Shown here piece by piece: positions 22,496 to 35,255 of a stretch of DNA of 64,000 nucleotides. Numbering within the stretch: the first letter of the stretch is position 1; every line of letters begins with the position of its first letter. Under the pieces are notes generated by a model. That model saw only the letters and a list, made by a program, of their open reading frames with translations. It did not search any database and was not told the origin of the DNA. Source of the stretch: Prostheceraeus crozeri (Eukaryota; Platyhelminthes; Polycladida; Euryleptidae); NCBI GenBank assembly GCA_907163375.1, contig CAJQUW010016925.1, positions 248,001 through 312,000 of the forward strand, in the 5' to 3' direction. The position numbers were made by a program, and so were the translations under genes.

Positions 22496-24060
22496 ATTTT
22501 GACTCTTGTCATCCAATAACTCATAAAATCCCAACTTAGTCTCAGGCTCTACGGATTCTACGTATTTGTTCTGATGAAGTTCAAGTGCGATCACATCTTT
22601 AAGAATTATGCCAGGCTCTAGTTATAAATGGTTATCCTCGTGGACGAGTTCGCAGATTAATAAAGACTTGGCCTTGGATCAGCAGACATTATTTCGAAAT
22701 AAACAAAAAGCTGATAGTGTTAAAATTAAAGTTAAGTTAAGGAATACCTTTCATTGTCCCATATCATCCATCAACTTACAGTGAAGTGAGATCAGTTTTG
22801 ATAAACATAAGCATTTTCTAGATGATAACAACCTTAAGGTAGAACTTTGGTAGAAACCGAAGGTTCTAGTTTCTTCAAAAATTTATGATGTCCCACGAAA
22901 TTTAGCTGCTAGACATACCGGAAGCGTTTCACCATGTGGCTCAGCGCGGTAAAACATGCAAAATGATTTCAAATGCAACAACAATGATATCACCAGTCAC
23001 AGGTCTTTCTTGTACTATCAAAGCAACTGACACAACATGCAGCACTACCAACATTGTATACGCTCTTCAATTTGAATATTGCTCTTTTTTAGGGGAAACA
23101 GGGAGGTCTCTTCGGGAGAAAATAACTGGACATCGCTTACACATCAGACATAATGATGAAAGTAAAGTAGTTTCAGTTCATTGTTTAGAACATGGTCATC
23201 AAGAGAATAACGTGAAAGTCTCCATATTGGACAGAATCAAAGGAAATGAAAATGAACGAAAAAGAAATGAAATTCATAAGTCAATTGATGACCGACTATC
23301 CTTTTGGTTTGAATATGCAACACGCTTTACAGCGGTCACCTATACTTGACCCTAAATCTCCTATCTCTGTGACCAGAATATCTGCTAATTGACTTAACGG
23401 ATTTATGCCTTATTCTATCTCTTCCGTGTCTATGATTCTATGCATGCAAAGATTTTAATGCTTGTACCATTTGAATTTTATATATTTTTGTATATGCTTC
23501 TATTCCTGATGAAGGACAAGAGCGGCTGTTCCACAACTATCCGAAACAGGTAGAATACACATCTTATAATATCATGTTAACTTATATACTTAACTATTTT
23601 TACGGAAAAGTTTTGATGCATCCAAATATTTGTTAAAAGTTTAAAGTTTTTGTGAAACGCGGATATAAAGCCCGTAAGTTAATCAAATGTATGGAAAGAC
23701 TGTTGAAAAAGCATTTTTTAGTTTTGTTTAAATTTGGTTTGTAGTCAGCCAGAGAATTTTGTATTTTGTGTGGCTTCATTTAAGAGTGTTATCATTGTTA
23801 AGTCATGTGTGGGGTCCGCCTTTTTGGCGGGGGTCCGCCAGCTAGGGTTTGATCGTACAAAATGTTAAAGGACCCGAAACGCGACCTAGCTGGTCATTTT
23901 GCTGATGAATCCCTTCTATGTTTATTCTTTTCTGGTATGTCTTGTATAAAGATTGTAAATACGTTTTATTGTTCGGTACGCCATCTAAGTATTATTTCTT
24001 TCTTTTATATTACCCGATGACCGGCGTGAACGCTTTCAACAGCCCTTTTCAGGGCTACAC
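22496..24060 (+). mobile_element. Penelope-like element fragment with GIY-YIG endonuclease
   Basis: Starts with the post-RT segment of a PLE (SQALRILRICSDEV-like, NGYPRGRVRR, about 22535-22690). It then has a Cys-bearing linker and an open frame (22936-23349) with NIVYALQFEYCSFLGETGR, SLREKITGHRLHIRHND and VHCLEHGHQENN. This is a GIY-YIG domain in which the YVGET motif has become FLGET. The 3' non-coding part holds CTGATGAAGG and CCGAAACAGG (about 23505-23550) and an inverted pair CCAGCTAGG/CCTAGCTGG (23839-23911). The element is broken and 5' truncated. It lies between the EN and C-terminal parts of a LINE. Its 3' border is approximate. Confidence 0.75.
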
Positions 24061-24134
24061 TTATTAAGCATTTATTGAGTTTCTATTGTATATTATTGTT
24101 CATTCGAAGTGCACTAACCTGACTTTTCCCATAA

Positions 24135-24820
24135 TTGTTACTGAATGTACAAATGAAGACTGAAATGAAAGTACTTGATGTGATTTTTCACAATTGTTTG
24201 AAATGGAATTCTCATATTAAGTTTACCACAAAAAAGACTACCTCACGTTTAAATGTAATCCGGCATTTGCGACCTTTCATGCCTTTTTGGAGTCTTCGCT
24301 ACAAATTACTTTGGGTACGTTAGATCCATTTTAGAATATTGTGCTCCGCTTTTCCTGAACCTCTACATGTATGAAGTTGATGCTGTTGAGAGAGTGCAAA
24401 GACGCTGTCATCGATTAATTTGTCTTTCAAAATCCTGCACGTGCTCAAACTTTGTGCCATTGGACTATCGTAGAATCATTGTTTCATACAAGCCATTTTT
24501 GACGATTGTAAATAATGTGACACATCCATTACATCATCTTCTGCCTCCCATTTTGCCACGGACCAACAAATTTCAGCTGCCACTGTGTGCGACTGCAGCT
24601 AGGTCAAATTCATTTTTCCCCAAATTAGTCGCTTATTTAATGACGGTTTCACGTTGTATTGATATTGACTTTGCTAATAATGTTTTTCAACTTGTTTAAA
24701 GTTTTTGTTTGTCTTTAACTTTTCTGATATTAAGCTACGTTTGTCTTAGTTTCTGTACTGGTGCATCACGAACTTTATTATTGGGGATTTTTTGATTAAA
24801 TAAAAGTTCATTCATTCATT
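24135..24820 (+). mobile_element. LINE C-terminus and 3' tail (CR1/L2-like)
   Basis: Frames 24135-24323 and 24367-24699, with a shift between them, read as the end of a LINE ORF2. LDVIFHNCLKWNSHI (the ILGV...LKW motif), SRLNVIRHLRPF, ILEYCAPLFLNL, VERVQRRCHRLICLS, HPLHHLLPPILPR and NSFFPKLVAYL follow in order. The 3' end is AATAAAAGTTCATTCATT at ~24803-24820, with an ATTC tandem tail typical of CR1/L2 elements. The missing reverse transcriptase and the intervening PLE suggest deletion plus insertion in one LINE, or two separate copies. Confidence 0.8.
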
Positions 24821-25600
24821 ACCTCTCAAGCTGAGGATCTCCGTTAACTTCAGTTTTCGATGCAATCGGTGATCGCTATTTAGCACATACCCTTTTCGAA
24901 AACCAACAACCAGAGAAACTGTTTCTCTGTTTGCTGTGTAATTTTACTCAAGAATTTGCAGACGTGCGTTTACTTACTCAGCATCATGAATTTTTATTCC
25001 ACGATTACCATTACCCGTCCTCAGTGCTTCTGTGTGCGTTCTGATTTACATTTTCTCTTGGGCAAAGTTCTATTCATCTCTCTCTAAAACTGGGAAAACA
25101 ATACGGTGCAATGAAACATTATCTTCAAAATCCATTATTCGTTCTGTCTTGGCTTTCAGTTTCGTTTGCTTGCGATTTTATGTATTCGTATCCTAACTGT
25201 GGTTTTTTCCTAGTTCGTTCAAAAATTATAGACATGCATTCTTGCATAGATATATTTCTATTTTCCTGGCGACTTAAATCGTCACAACCCATTGCAACTT
25301 TGATTTCCAGTAATACAAATACATGTAGACATATCTTATTTATTCTCTATTCATAGCTAAGTTTCTACTATACTTCGAATTATGTATATTTTGCTATATT
25401 TAGATCACCTTCCATACTGCAAGGAATCATTCACTTATATCTCAACTTTCAGATGATTTGCAATTGGCAAGTCAGTAAAATTTGCAGGCGCACTAACTTA
25501 GGGGATTTGCCAGTAGTGTGTTTAAAATGATATTTCATGAATGCCCGTCGAAATTTCAGTAACTAACTAATTGTAAATCTCAAATTGACCCGGGCATGGT
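24821..25600. other. Unrecognised DNA in globin intron
   Basis: No gene or repeat is recognised; the open frame at 25111-25356 matches nothing known to me. Confidence 0.4.
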
Positions 25601-25619
25601 TACATCTTTAAATAAGGAG

Positions 25620-26488
25620 ATGTGTCGATGTTTGAGAGATGTAAACTAGGCCTGCTGATGACTCCTGACAACGTCTTCTACGTTTTCCTCGTTTCTCAGA
25701 AACGGATATACATTTTGCTCAAGTATAACTTCACGAAAATATTCTCCATTCCATGTTTCGCAGTCTTCTTTGATCACTCACATCATTTTCTTGATGCTGA
25801 AGCAAATCAAGACTCCAATGCAGGAAGGGCGAACTATCATTTCTCGATAATGTTCATCATCCTCGATTCCTTGGATGGATGTTGCCCAAATTCTGTCGTT
25901 TTTGATTATTCAGTTTTCAACATACCCAAACGAAGAACTCATCAGAGCAAACAACGTGACGGAAATCATCTTCATCGAAATATTTAAGATATTCGCAAAA
26001 CCATAGTCGATTTTCTCGTTGTTCAAATGTTTTGTATGGTTTTTGAGAACATGGAACGGCTTCATTTCTGAAGATTTTCTGTATCGATGGACTGTCATGC
26101 GGGATGGAGTTTTCTGTTCATATCCTCTTCTCCTTATCAGCTTCTTCGAAAATTTCCGGCAACTTTGATATTGCTTGTTTGCTTGCCATTCGTATGATTC
26201 TCTTCTCGTGCTAGTTGAGGGTACCAACACCTCTTCCTATTCCATCTTTGTCCATCTAGCCGTCATAAGGATCTCTCCTCCTGTAGATCTTGAAAAACTT
26301 CTCACTTTTCTAAATTGTTGAACAACCCACTGGCGTGTGATGAAGGCTGCGCCGGCATCTTTGCCTTCCCTGAATGTGATCGCTCTTATCCGACCAACAA
26401 AACGCTTCTTTTCACAGTCAACCATCTCTTCTTTATTCCAAAGTGAAAAATGATTTGAATGAACTGCAGACTGCTTTTGTGATGACAA
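25620..26488 (-). mobile_element. Mariner/Tc1-type transposase relic
   Basis: Minus-strand frames 26488-26237 and 26230-25910 follow transposase order. First is a helix-turn-helix half (IRAITFREGKDAGAAF, ITRQWVVQQFRKV). Next is a second half (KLIRRRGYEQ, TPSRMTVHRYRKSSEMKPFH). Then comes the first catalytic Asp (HVVCSDEFFVW, read in a shifted frame), a DRIWATS-like segment, and IGVLICFSIK. The downstream frames to ~25620 are badly decayed and the last catalytic residue is not seen. At least three frame breaks are present. No terminal inverted repeats were identified. It is an old, dead copy. Confidence 0.7.
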
Positions 26489-27060
26489 TATGTGGCAACA
26501 TTCGATGTAACGCTCGCTAATCTCTTGTTAATGGCATCGATCTGATGACATCCTTTCCATTGTGTAAAGACAGGGATTTCCCGCGTGTGACCTTAGCAGA
26601 TCAGAAATTGCGTAGGTACTCGTAACCCTCCAAGTGACAAATCAGCAAAAGCTTTGAAAGAATTCCGAAAGGTTGTGAAACATCGATATTTATGTCATTT
26701 CACAATCGCAATTAGAAATTATTTCACAAATCGCATTGAAATCATGCTGACTTAACGGAGAGTAGATATAATACCTGGTAAATGCATAAATAAGAAACTG
26801 AAAAGACGACATATTTGTCTGTTGTTCGTATTTTCAGATTGTGAAAATCTTGTAAATTAATATAGTACCATAAAAAGTTTTGATATTATGGGTGACGTTA
26901 TGATGTTCCTATCATCAATTTGATCACATTCTAGATCCCTGGGATGTTATTAAAATGCAAAAAGCACTTGTAGATGCTTAATTTAAACCACTCGATGATT
27001 TGATAGAGAAGACATGCCCTCCCAGCCTCGATCACTCCTACGCACCAAAGGTCACATCAG
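26489..27060. other. Unrecognised DNA in globin intron
   Basis: Nothing recognisable. Confidence 0.4.
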
Positions 27061-27295
27061 AGACAAAAATGAAATACTAGTTTACTGTACGTTATTCGTG
27101 TGTAATGGCTCCTCTGAAGTGCATATTGAAATCGAAAGTGAACTCATATGTTTTGGAGAAGGATGGGGAGAGATAGAAGGATGGTAGAGACTGGAAAAAA
27201 TCCGTGTGAAGCACACATCAACAAGATGGGAGGAGCCGAGTCGTATACATCCAACTTAAAGCGACATTTGATGAACTTTCATCGATAATTGATGC
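27060..27295 (+). pseudogene. Possible BED-type zinc-finger scrap
   Basis: About 27205-27290 reads CEAHINKMGGAESYTSNLKR followed by HLMNFH, the C...T-L-HL---H pattern of a BED finger, preceded by a W-K-like segment in another frame. BED fingers head many hAT transposases, so this may be the start of a decayed hAT. The match is short and the second Cys of the usual pair is not seen. Confidence 0.35.
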
Positions 27296-27400
27296 AACAA
27301 TGATTACTAAAAATAGGTTCAGGTGAGCCTGTAGTGATCCATGATGTAGGTTGCCAGTTTATTTAAAAAAACTAGGCTTTATATACTTGTAAACCGGAGT

Positions 27401-27429
27401 CGGAGTCCTATCAAAATGATAGGACTCCG
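27401..27429. repeat. Perfect 12-bp-stem hairpin
   Basis: CGGAGTCCTATC, loop AAAAT, GATAGGACTCCG. No flanking features explain it; it could be the apex of an eroded foldback element. Confidence 0.7.
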
Positions 27430-30400
27430 CATCCCTGATTCAAACCCCATGTTTTACGGGCACATCTTTGGGGGACGCCCGGTACAGTAGATATTTCCTC
27501 TAAATATGACTTAATTTCCTCGCTGTCTGAAGCAATTTAAAGACCGCAAGTGTAATACGTCTCAAGCCAAACAATTGATTGATGATATCAGGGATGATTT
27601 TGATGCGAATGTAAAGACCAAGTTACACAACATTCAAGAAACTGGTTGAGAGGGATTTTGAAGGATATTTATCGGAACAAAAATTGTTATTGTCACGATC
27701 TCCGGCCACCTCTGACGCTGAGACAGCGTTTCCGAATACATGGCATTTACAAGTAGTAATCGCACTATGGTATGACTAAGGAAGACATTCATATGCATTA
27801 TTATATGCATTTATATGCAATCATGATTTCTGATTATGTATTAGGAATGAACTCCAAGTACTGGCAGACTACTTGCCATTTATGCATGTACCTACTTTTC
27901 TTACTTACATTTTTTTATTGCATAAAATTACTTTTTAAACGCATTTTATGCGCATAAAGCAATCATATGATAATGCAAATTTAATCTGCCCTGGTTATAG
28001 CGCATTAACTATGCCTACTTCTAATCAAAATGATCAAATATTAATGGAAATATTGAAATTTCTTCTTACAGGCGATAAAACTTGGTCAAAAGGTTTGCAC
28101 CACCATGTTATCAAAAGCTCCGTTTTTAAACAACACTTTCCTTCAGAGGTGAAGCTACCTAGGCAAAATGAATCAAAATTTCAAACTGTCACGGTTGCGC
28201 ATTAAGATTGTGCATTTCGATATTCAGATTATACCAATTAAATTCGCAGCCGAAGAATCTAATCACTTCAATCTTCGGTAAAAGTACCTTGCAAGAAAAA
28301 GTTAAATGCCTATACGTCTATGAAATGTAGATTTCAATATAGATTTCAACAGTGATGGAAAACAAATGAGTTTTAGAGATCGAAAAATGTGTGCGTATTT
28401 GAAAATTGAGACAATTTTACACGTCTCATGTAAAAAAGCCTAAGCTGTCGCGTAAAGAGCTGCCATTTATGACACAGCGACCACATGACCAGCAGCATAT
28501 TGAACATGATCTATTGACAAAGCTATAAAATTGTTAAACTTAGGAAGATTTTTATCAGTTCTTTTCATGCAATAGATATCGCTTACGATAAGCAGCATGC
28601 GAATCATTGATTAATGTAACAAATCGCAAAACACTTTTTCATCAGCTACTTCTGGTTCTGACATTTTTCCCTAATGAATGACTTATTGTCGATGTCAATG
28701 ATCTCAAAACGTGAATTAACAGAAATTTGAGGAAACTAATTGGTGGTTGTCAAGTATCATGCTGAAGTCAAATCTGATGATCACATAACATTCATTGATT
28801 CACAAAGCAATTTTAGGCATCATTAACACATTCCTGAATTAATTGGTAAGATTTTCATTTTCATTTATAAAAACTCTTCGAATACGTCAATATGACGTCA
28901 ATTGTGAGCAAAGCCCTTTAACTTTGAAGAAGAATGAAGCTCCGTTTTAGCAACATAATTGATTATAACTTGATGAAATGAGAGCCAAAGCTGCAATATA
29001 CTGTGTATTATATTAGTATCCTTCAGCAAATTTGATGACTTTAACTTTACTAAAGAAAATTAAACTACCAAATTTGAAAAACATATATTGCATCCTTATA
29101 ACTGTGTGGGAAAACGTTTATGAGGAATTTATCATTAATCAGACTCGATGATGCATAATAAAGAACAATGATAGATTACATACGACATCCCAATCATTTG
29201 CACGTCTAAGCTGAAATTTCGGCCACATACTAATTGCAGACCAGCTACCGACAGCCTACGAGACAGAATATAAACAGATTTATCCGGGCGATTTTGAAGT
29301 TTGAAAACACTGCGCAGCCCCTCTGTCGCGTGCACAGTCCAATGGTGGCATCATCTTTCACAAGCTCGATCATCTTGCTATCATACATAGCAGTTTAAAA
29401 TTTGAATTACACTTTTTTCCAATAGCTGATGGTATAAATGACATGCTTTGATCAGTTACCGCATGACAATGTTCAGAGTATGTTTGACTGCATTGAGTTA
29501 AGCCTTCCGGAATTTAGCTCAAATAGAGGTCTGTTGAAAATGCATACATTGTACAGATTTCAAGTGGGCTGCTACTTTCTCAGCTACAATTTGTGCAGAA
29601 AAAATGCAGAAAATGCACATCTGCATGTATGTAAGTGCATTAAAAATACCGTAACTCATGACAACCTGTCCATCTTGCTTACTTGGGATATAATATTTGT
29701 AACATAATACATTTAACCACCCCCTACTATGGTATTTCTGTGCAAAATTTAATATATTGTTTTTGCTGATTTGTTCTGCACGCTTTATAACTTAGATGGT
29801 AGCTTGCTTTTTGTGCTACTATGAGGCTTTAATTTAAAATATTCACAATATTGCCTTAAGACGTTTTTATGTGACAACTGATCAAAGCGGATCGTTCATC
29901 AAAACCATCTACCATCAATTTGCTACTGATACTCAAACAATGAATTTTTTGAAGAAATGTGGATTTCAAATTTCGAATTGCTGTTTGTAGTGGCAAGATT
30001 ACCCAGTTGGTAAAACTGATTCCACTGGAGTGAGTAAACGCCGATTGTGAGGTGTGGAAATGATTGAATAATCACAGGAACATCAAAGTCAGAGTCTAGA
30101 GCCCATCTTCCGAGAATTCGGAACTCAAATTAGACCGGGTGAAATAGGGTTGGTGATTGTCTGTCTTGCAGAAGAATTTCAAAGTTTATGTTTGCAGGTA
30201 GAGGTGTTACAATATACGAATAGCACATTGTGCACTGTGTAGCATATTAAATTGAAGATTTGTGTAATTGCCATGGAAATTAAGTTAAGATTTCAGCTTT
30301 CGCATAGCGGTCGGATGGCCTATGTTTAATTAGTCATGAACACGCCTATAAGATTGGTCGTGCAGCAGCTTAAACTTCCAATCCTATTTGGTGCCGTCGT

Positions 30401-32639
30401 AGCTGCTGTCGTATCCCACACAGAACTGTTTCGAGTCGATCACAACTGAATTTGTTGCCCACTTTTACCAGAGTAGAAAGGTAACTCCACGAGCGATTAC
30501 ACGAGCGCGAAGATCGAGTTTAATAAGAAGACTGGTGTAACCAACTTGTCGACACAGTTTTCTGCTAAACTGACATCGCTTCCTCGATGTATGAGTTGTA
30601 TGAATCATAGCTATCGGACTGCGTGACCAATGATTTCTGAAACCGTTTCTAAACTATTGAGAGGTAGAATTTTATTATCTAATTGTTTTGTCGTTTATGT
30701 CATAGTCTCAAACGCATTTTCTACCCAAGATTGCTGCATTTAGACGGAAATGTTATGACGAGGGTAAGGAAACATTCTTTGTCAACTTGTCCAAATGTTC
30801 TCTATATCTTTGTTGTGTTTTCTAAGATAACTTCATGATTAACTTTCAGTTCCTACTTTTATGATGGAGAGAACGGACTTCCTTGACATAAAATGATCAA
30901 CTGGAGTACGTCTTCAAATGTTTTCTCCTTAGACATCGCAATCCAAAAAACTTTTCTGCTTGGATATCAACAGTTCAGATGGATCTTCTAACCTTTGAAA
31001 TGTTCATCTTACCGTTATGTATCAGGGAGCAAAGGTAAAAGACCTATATGTTTGAAACTCATTTATTTTTTGTTCTAATTGTTGAATTGTTGAAGTAGAG
31101 TTTCTGCAATTGCATAGAAATCGGTTCAATAGGGTGCATCTCACTTGCAAAGAAGTTGCGCTTGTCATACAGTTCATACTTGCAGTCTAATAACTGTGGG
31201 TGCAAGTGATTTAGAACGCGCTGGGCTGTGACTTCGTAAACCGCTACTGTGCGACAAGTGGACACTACTGTGCGACAACCGACAATCTTCTTTAATGACT
31301 CCCCACTAAAAAAGTCAACGATAACATCTAAAAGTAGCGATCGCGTGATCTGCGCTGTACATGCAGCAGCTTTCCTTTTTTTTAAAAAAAACAGACATTT
31401 ATTCTGAGACATCAGGCAGTTCTCGCTACGACAGCTGCGAGTGTCTCACAAATAATTTCCAATGAAAGTTCGCATGTCTGAATTTTCTTTCCCATCTTTC
31501 TATTTACGGAAGCTTAATTGGGATAGCAAAGAAACAAGTGCAAGCAACGTCACATTCGATCTGAACCAGGTTGTAGAAGCTGTTTATTTTTCAATTTCCA
31601 ATCTGAATTATGCTTGGTATCAGGTGTACACAGTAATACTCTGCATGATGAAAAGCACGTGCAGTTTCTAATTTTGTGAAAACCCGCACAAATATGGTCG
31701 AAATGTGACTCCTTCCTTCAAAACATTTTTCAAATGAGTAACCTGAAATTAAAGCAATCTGCGAATAACTTACAAACGATCTCTCCTTCTGACAATGATA
31801 GATCGAGGCTACCGTCTTTCCTCTAATTGGAGAATTCAACCAGGAGTCAGACAGACTGACAGACATTTTCTCTCGCCTTTCTTACCCCTCAGACCAAATT
31901 GAGTCATCAATAAGACCCTATCTCGACAAAGTTTGTGGTCCTGAGCCCAAGCATTGGCCCGACATCTAAGAATTAGGAACCATAACTGTGTCGGCCCAAT
32001 GTCCACGCAACATGGCTGCCCTTACAACTTTTTCACAGAGAAAGCGTCAAAATGTCAGACATTCATACTTGAGATAAAAATATCAATCAACTCCACCCTT
32101 TTTCTTGCTGAAACTGATCATTTAAGGTCCCCCACATGGCAATAATAAAATTTTGCTTTACTTTCAAATAATTTGCTCTCACCGATAGTCGGTGAGCCCA
32201 TTTAGCTGATTATCTCATAAAACACTTGAAGATGTGATTATAAATGAAGAGATCGAAAAAAATCTATAAGGATGCTACCTTTGCATTCACGCATTAGGCC
32301 TATAGCATAAAATTTAGATTTTAAATGCTTGACTACAAAATACGAGGAATTGTTGACTTAGGAAAAAGCATTCAATGTCAAACATTGATAGGAATGGGAG
32401 AATTTGGAAAGCATCAGTCCCCTTCCTTCTTCAATTCAAGAACAGTAAATTCCTAGTTCTCAGTTCAGTGATAGAAGCCAGAATAATCCTGTTCTCTCAG
32501 TTCATGGCTCATGCAATGTCTGGTAAAGCAGTGTTGATATGATTCTGGCGGACATGGTTTTACAAATGCGCGATCATGAGTAATGCGCCCATATGAGGAA
32601 GTAAGCAATATTTAATCAAGAAATTTCGCCCCCCCCCTG
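27430..32639. other. Unrecognised DNA, 5.2 kb, in globin intron
   Basis: The largest blank. Scattered short open frames (27772-27957, 29438-29707, 31059-31412, 31591-31866) show no recognisable domain. A 14-bp direct repeat, CTACTGTGCGACAA, occurs twice within 31244-31285. A C-run lies at ~32628. No RNA gene was recognised. Confidence 0.4.
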
Positions 32640-33131
32640 AGTTCAGAGTAAATCGACACCTATGCCCCCTCATCCAATTCAGATCAGGTGTATCGCCTGG
32701 TCTGACCTTTCAAGAACCAGAAATCCAGTGACTATGTGCGTCGACAAATAAATAATCTGAGCTTGCAGATTGAATCGAAAATTGTGCCTGTTTTTATCAA
32801 TCGCAGTGTTAACGATGTTATCTGTCGGCCTGTTGAGAAGCGAAAACTTGTAAAATGTCATGATGTTGTCTACATTTATAAATGTAATGTGTATGAGGCA
32901 AATTATGTAGGGATGACATCTAGACATCTTTTCGAACCAAGTATTCGGCCATCGGTCTACATCGCCAAAATGAGCATGGAGATGGATAATCGTGTGGAGA
33001 TTGACAATTTCAGAGTTCTGAAATATTGAACATTTGATCTGCTAATCTATGAAATGCTTTTCATCACTGCAATCCGCCCTTCTCTCAACACACAGCGTGA
33101 TTCAGTGTCAGAGAAATTGTTGAATAATTGA
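32640..33131 (+). mobile_element. Penelope-like element 3' fragment (GIY-YIG)
   Basis: The open frame 32736-33029 and its continuation give VVYIYKCNVYEANYVGMTSR followed by HLFEPSI, the GIY-YIG strand pair. A stop at 33027 is followed by FDLLIYEMLFITAIRPSLNT and QRDSVSEKL, the typical end of this PLE lineage. The fragment is 5' truncated and carries breaks. The EANYVGMTSRHL signature differs from the other PLE copies in the window, so it is a separate lineage. Confidence 0.75.
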
Positions 33132-33568
33132 CTTGACACTTGTTGTCAAGAATTTTATCTTTGATGTGTGTAAATTACAAGTCAACGTTCTCCACCTGTT
33201 AATTTGATAACTGCTAGATGTGTTAACTCTAAAGTGCTCTGCATTTCATAATCATGTCACTTCCACTGAAGATGTTTGCATGACAAACAAACCGTCTGGG
33301 CAATACATTGAAAATGAACATTTTCTCGCTATTATTTCTTTCCAAGATAATTTCAAGAAAGTTAATCGACACTGCGAAGACAACTTTATTCAGATTCTGG
33401 TAAGATCTCCAACGACATGCTATATCCAGAAATCCAACTCTTTGTTTAACCTATTGAGATTGGAGTGGATACTAGCCGCTTATAGACAATTTAGTTGCTC
33501 GGTCAGGCAACGATACATATCAATGTTACTAAATTTTAAGAATAATCAAATTGGTGAAGCTGCCACAG
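33132..33568. other. Unrecognised DNA
   Basis: An open frame at 33220-33582 (120 residues) has no recognisable domain; nothing else is seen. Confidence 0.35.
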
Positions 33569-33599
33569 TTAGGGCATACTGACGCACAGTAACGGTGTA

Positions 33600-34556
33600 A
33601 GAAGTCCAGGATCCTGCAATCGGCGCTTAATCAAGCAGCTGAAATGACCATCAACAGGCATCCCACTAACCCATTCACTTAAATATTGATTCTTCCTTGG
33701 GTTGCAAATTAATTGATGGGGTTTTAATCGGACCATCCCTCCCCACGTGTCGTCCACCTCTGCCGGTCGATCGCGTGTTGTCGCCAGTGCTGGCTGCAGT
33801 ATTGGACCAACTCATGGTCCCACCGTCTTGGAGGTCTCCCACGTTGTGTGGAACCAATTCTTGGATATCACTTGGTTATTCTCTTGGTCCTTCCTCCGTC
33901 TGTCCTGTGCATGATGTGACCAGCCCATCGCCATTTACTTTTCATGATGGTTAATGTGACGTCCTTCAACTTCGTCTGATCTCTGATCCATTCGTTCGTT
34001 TGGCGATCGCGGAGTGCGATGTCTAGCATCATGCGTTCCATGCTTCGATGGGCCGCTACTAACTTGGACATGACTTGTTGTGTTGTCGATGTCTCTGCGC
34101 CGTACGCCATTGCTGATGGAATGCACTGCTTGAAAGCTTTAGTCTTCAATCTTTGTGGAATAGACCGACTTCTCATTAGGTTGCCGAACTTTGCGAACGC
34201 TGACCAACCAGCTGTTACTCTGTTGCTTATTCCGGAAGTATTATCCCTGCTTGCATTCATTATCTGACCGAGGTATCTGTGGTGCTGTACAACTGCACGT
34301 TAAGCATCACCTTCGTTTTTGTAGGATATGTCCTGAGACCGGCTTGTGTGCTTCTGTTGTGGAGAGCTTCAATGAGGTCTTGTAGTTCTTCAAGTGTGTG
34401 TGCCATTAGCACAAGATCATCCGCAAAGGGTAGGTTAATGAAAAATTCAGAATAGATCATGTAAGGAAAGTCCAAGAAACTGATGAGTTTTTCCATTCGT
34501 TTTTTGCGTGAGTAGGTTCGCATTGTCAGTTTACTGTACTTGTAATCACTAGGCAA
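33600..34556 (-). mobile_element. RTE-like LINE, 5' truncated
   Basis: Minus-strand frames in order. 34556-34260 carries FADDLVLMAHTLEELQDLIE (catalytic FADD) and KTKVMLNVQ. 34260-33868 carries RVTAGWSAFAKFGNL, MAYGAETSTT, MERMMLDIALRDRQTNEWIR and KWRWAGHIMHRTDGG. 33857-33675 carries a GRP-RW-DD-like region (TGRGGRHVGRDGPIKT). This is the thumb and C-terminal part of an RTE-clade reverse transcriptase. Two frame breaks are visible. The endonuclease and early RT motifs are missing by 5' truncation at ~34560. The 3' end is not sharply defined. Confidence 0.8.
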
Positions 34557-34559
34557 ACC

Positions 34560-34974
34560 CAGAATCGGTTTAGATACTCATAGGTTAGCTACATTAGATA
34601 TGTTTTGATAAGAGTCTCGCTTAATTGCTTTGATTACGCAACTATTTCATTCAGATGATGTGAACTTCTCTTCAAGAAGTGGGGGAAGACATTTAAGACA
34701 TCATACAAAGCTATTCTACCTAGTTTTTGTCAAGAATGTGGTATTTAAATTATTTTCCTAAGCTTGTGATTGATCTAGCTGGATATTTAGAACTTTGATT
34801 AAAAGAATTCCTTTCACACAAGATACTGAAACGTAAAATGTGGGAAGCATTACTGTTGTCGTATTTGCGCAAGCAAGGATCGTTTATTCCCATTCGCCAT
34901 CGATGAAATATCTCTGCAATGATGAATGAAGTAAGAACGACGCAATTTAGCTGCCCACTGTCAAGTCACAGAAT
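34560..34974. other. Unrecognised DNA
   Basis: Nothing recognisable. Confidence 0.35.
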
Positions 34975-35255
34975 TAAATATTTTGTTTATCTGCTTCGGT
35001 TTACAAGAAGTGTGATTTATTCGAAATTGGCGGCACATCGAGGAACTTGCTACGTGGGCAAAAAAGGAATTCCTAATGCATTACAGAGATAGGAAGAAAG
35101 TAGTGCGTCGCTTGGGGATTGATGTGAGCGCCAGCAAAGTGCGAGTACTTCGATTGCCACGATTCCTTCAGATTCGAAGAATTCAGATCATTGCGCACAG
35201 GTTTTCTCCATAATATCGGCCCTTCCGATCATTATTAAAAAATAGCAGGTGTGCT
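34975..35255 (+). repeat. Dispersed repeat, copy 1 (partner at 50268-50590)
   Basis: Shares ~280 bp with the reverse complement of 50268-50590, including the words CACAGAATTA, AGGAACTT, TACAGAGATAGGA, TTCAGATTCGAAGAATTCAG and CATTGCGCACA. No TIRs, tail or known domain were found, so the class is unknown. Confidence 0.75.

Noticed and set aside
23505-23550. Hammerhead ribozyme in the PLE 3' region (CTGATGA ... CCGAAAC)
   Set aside because: The two core words are present, but no convincing stem I or III pairs could be drawn; the words also recur by chance in such 3' regions.
33697-34385. Plus-strand protein genes opposite 33675-34556
   Set aside because: The minus strand carries the RTE-like LINE motifs; the plus frames are shadows.
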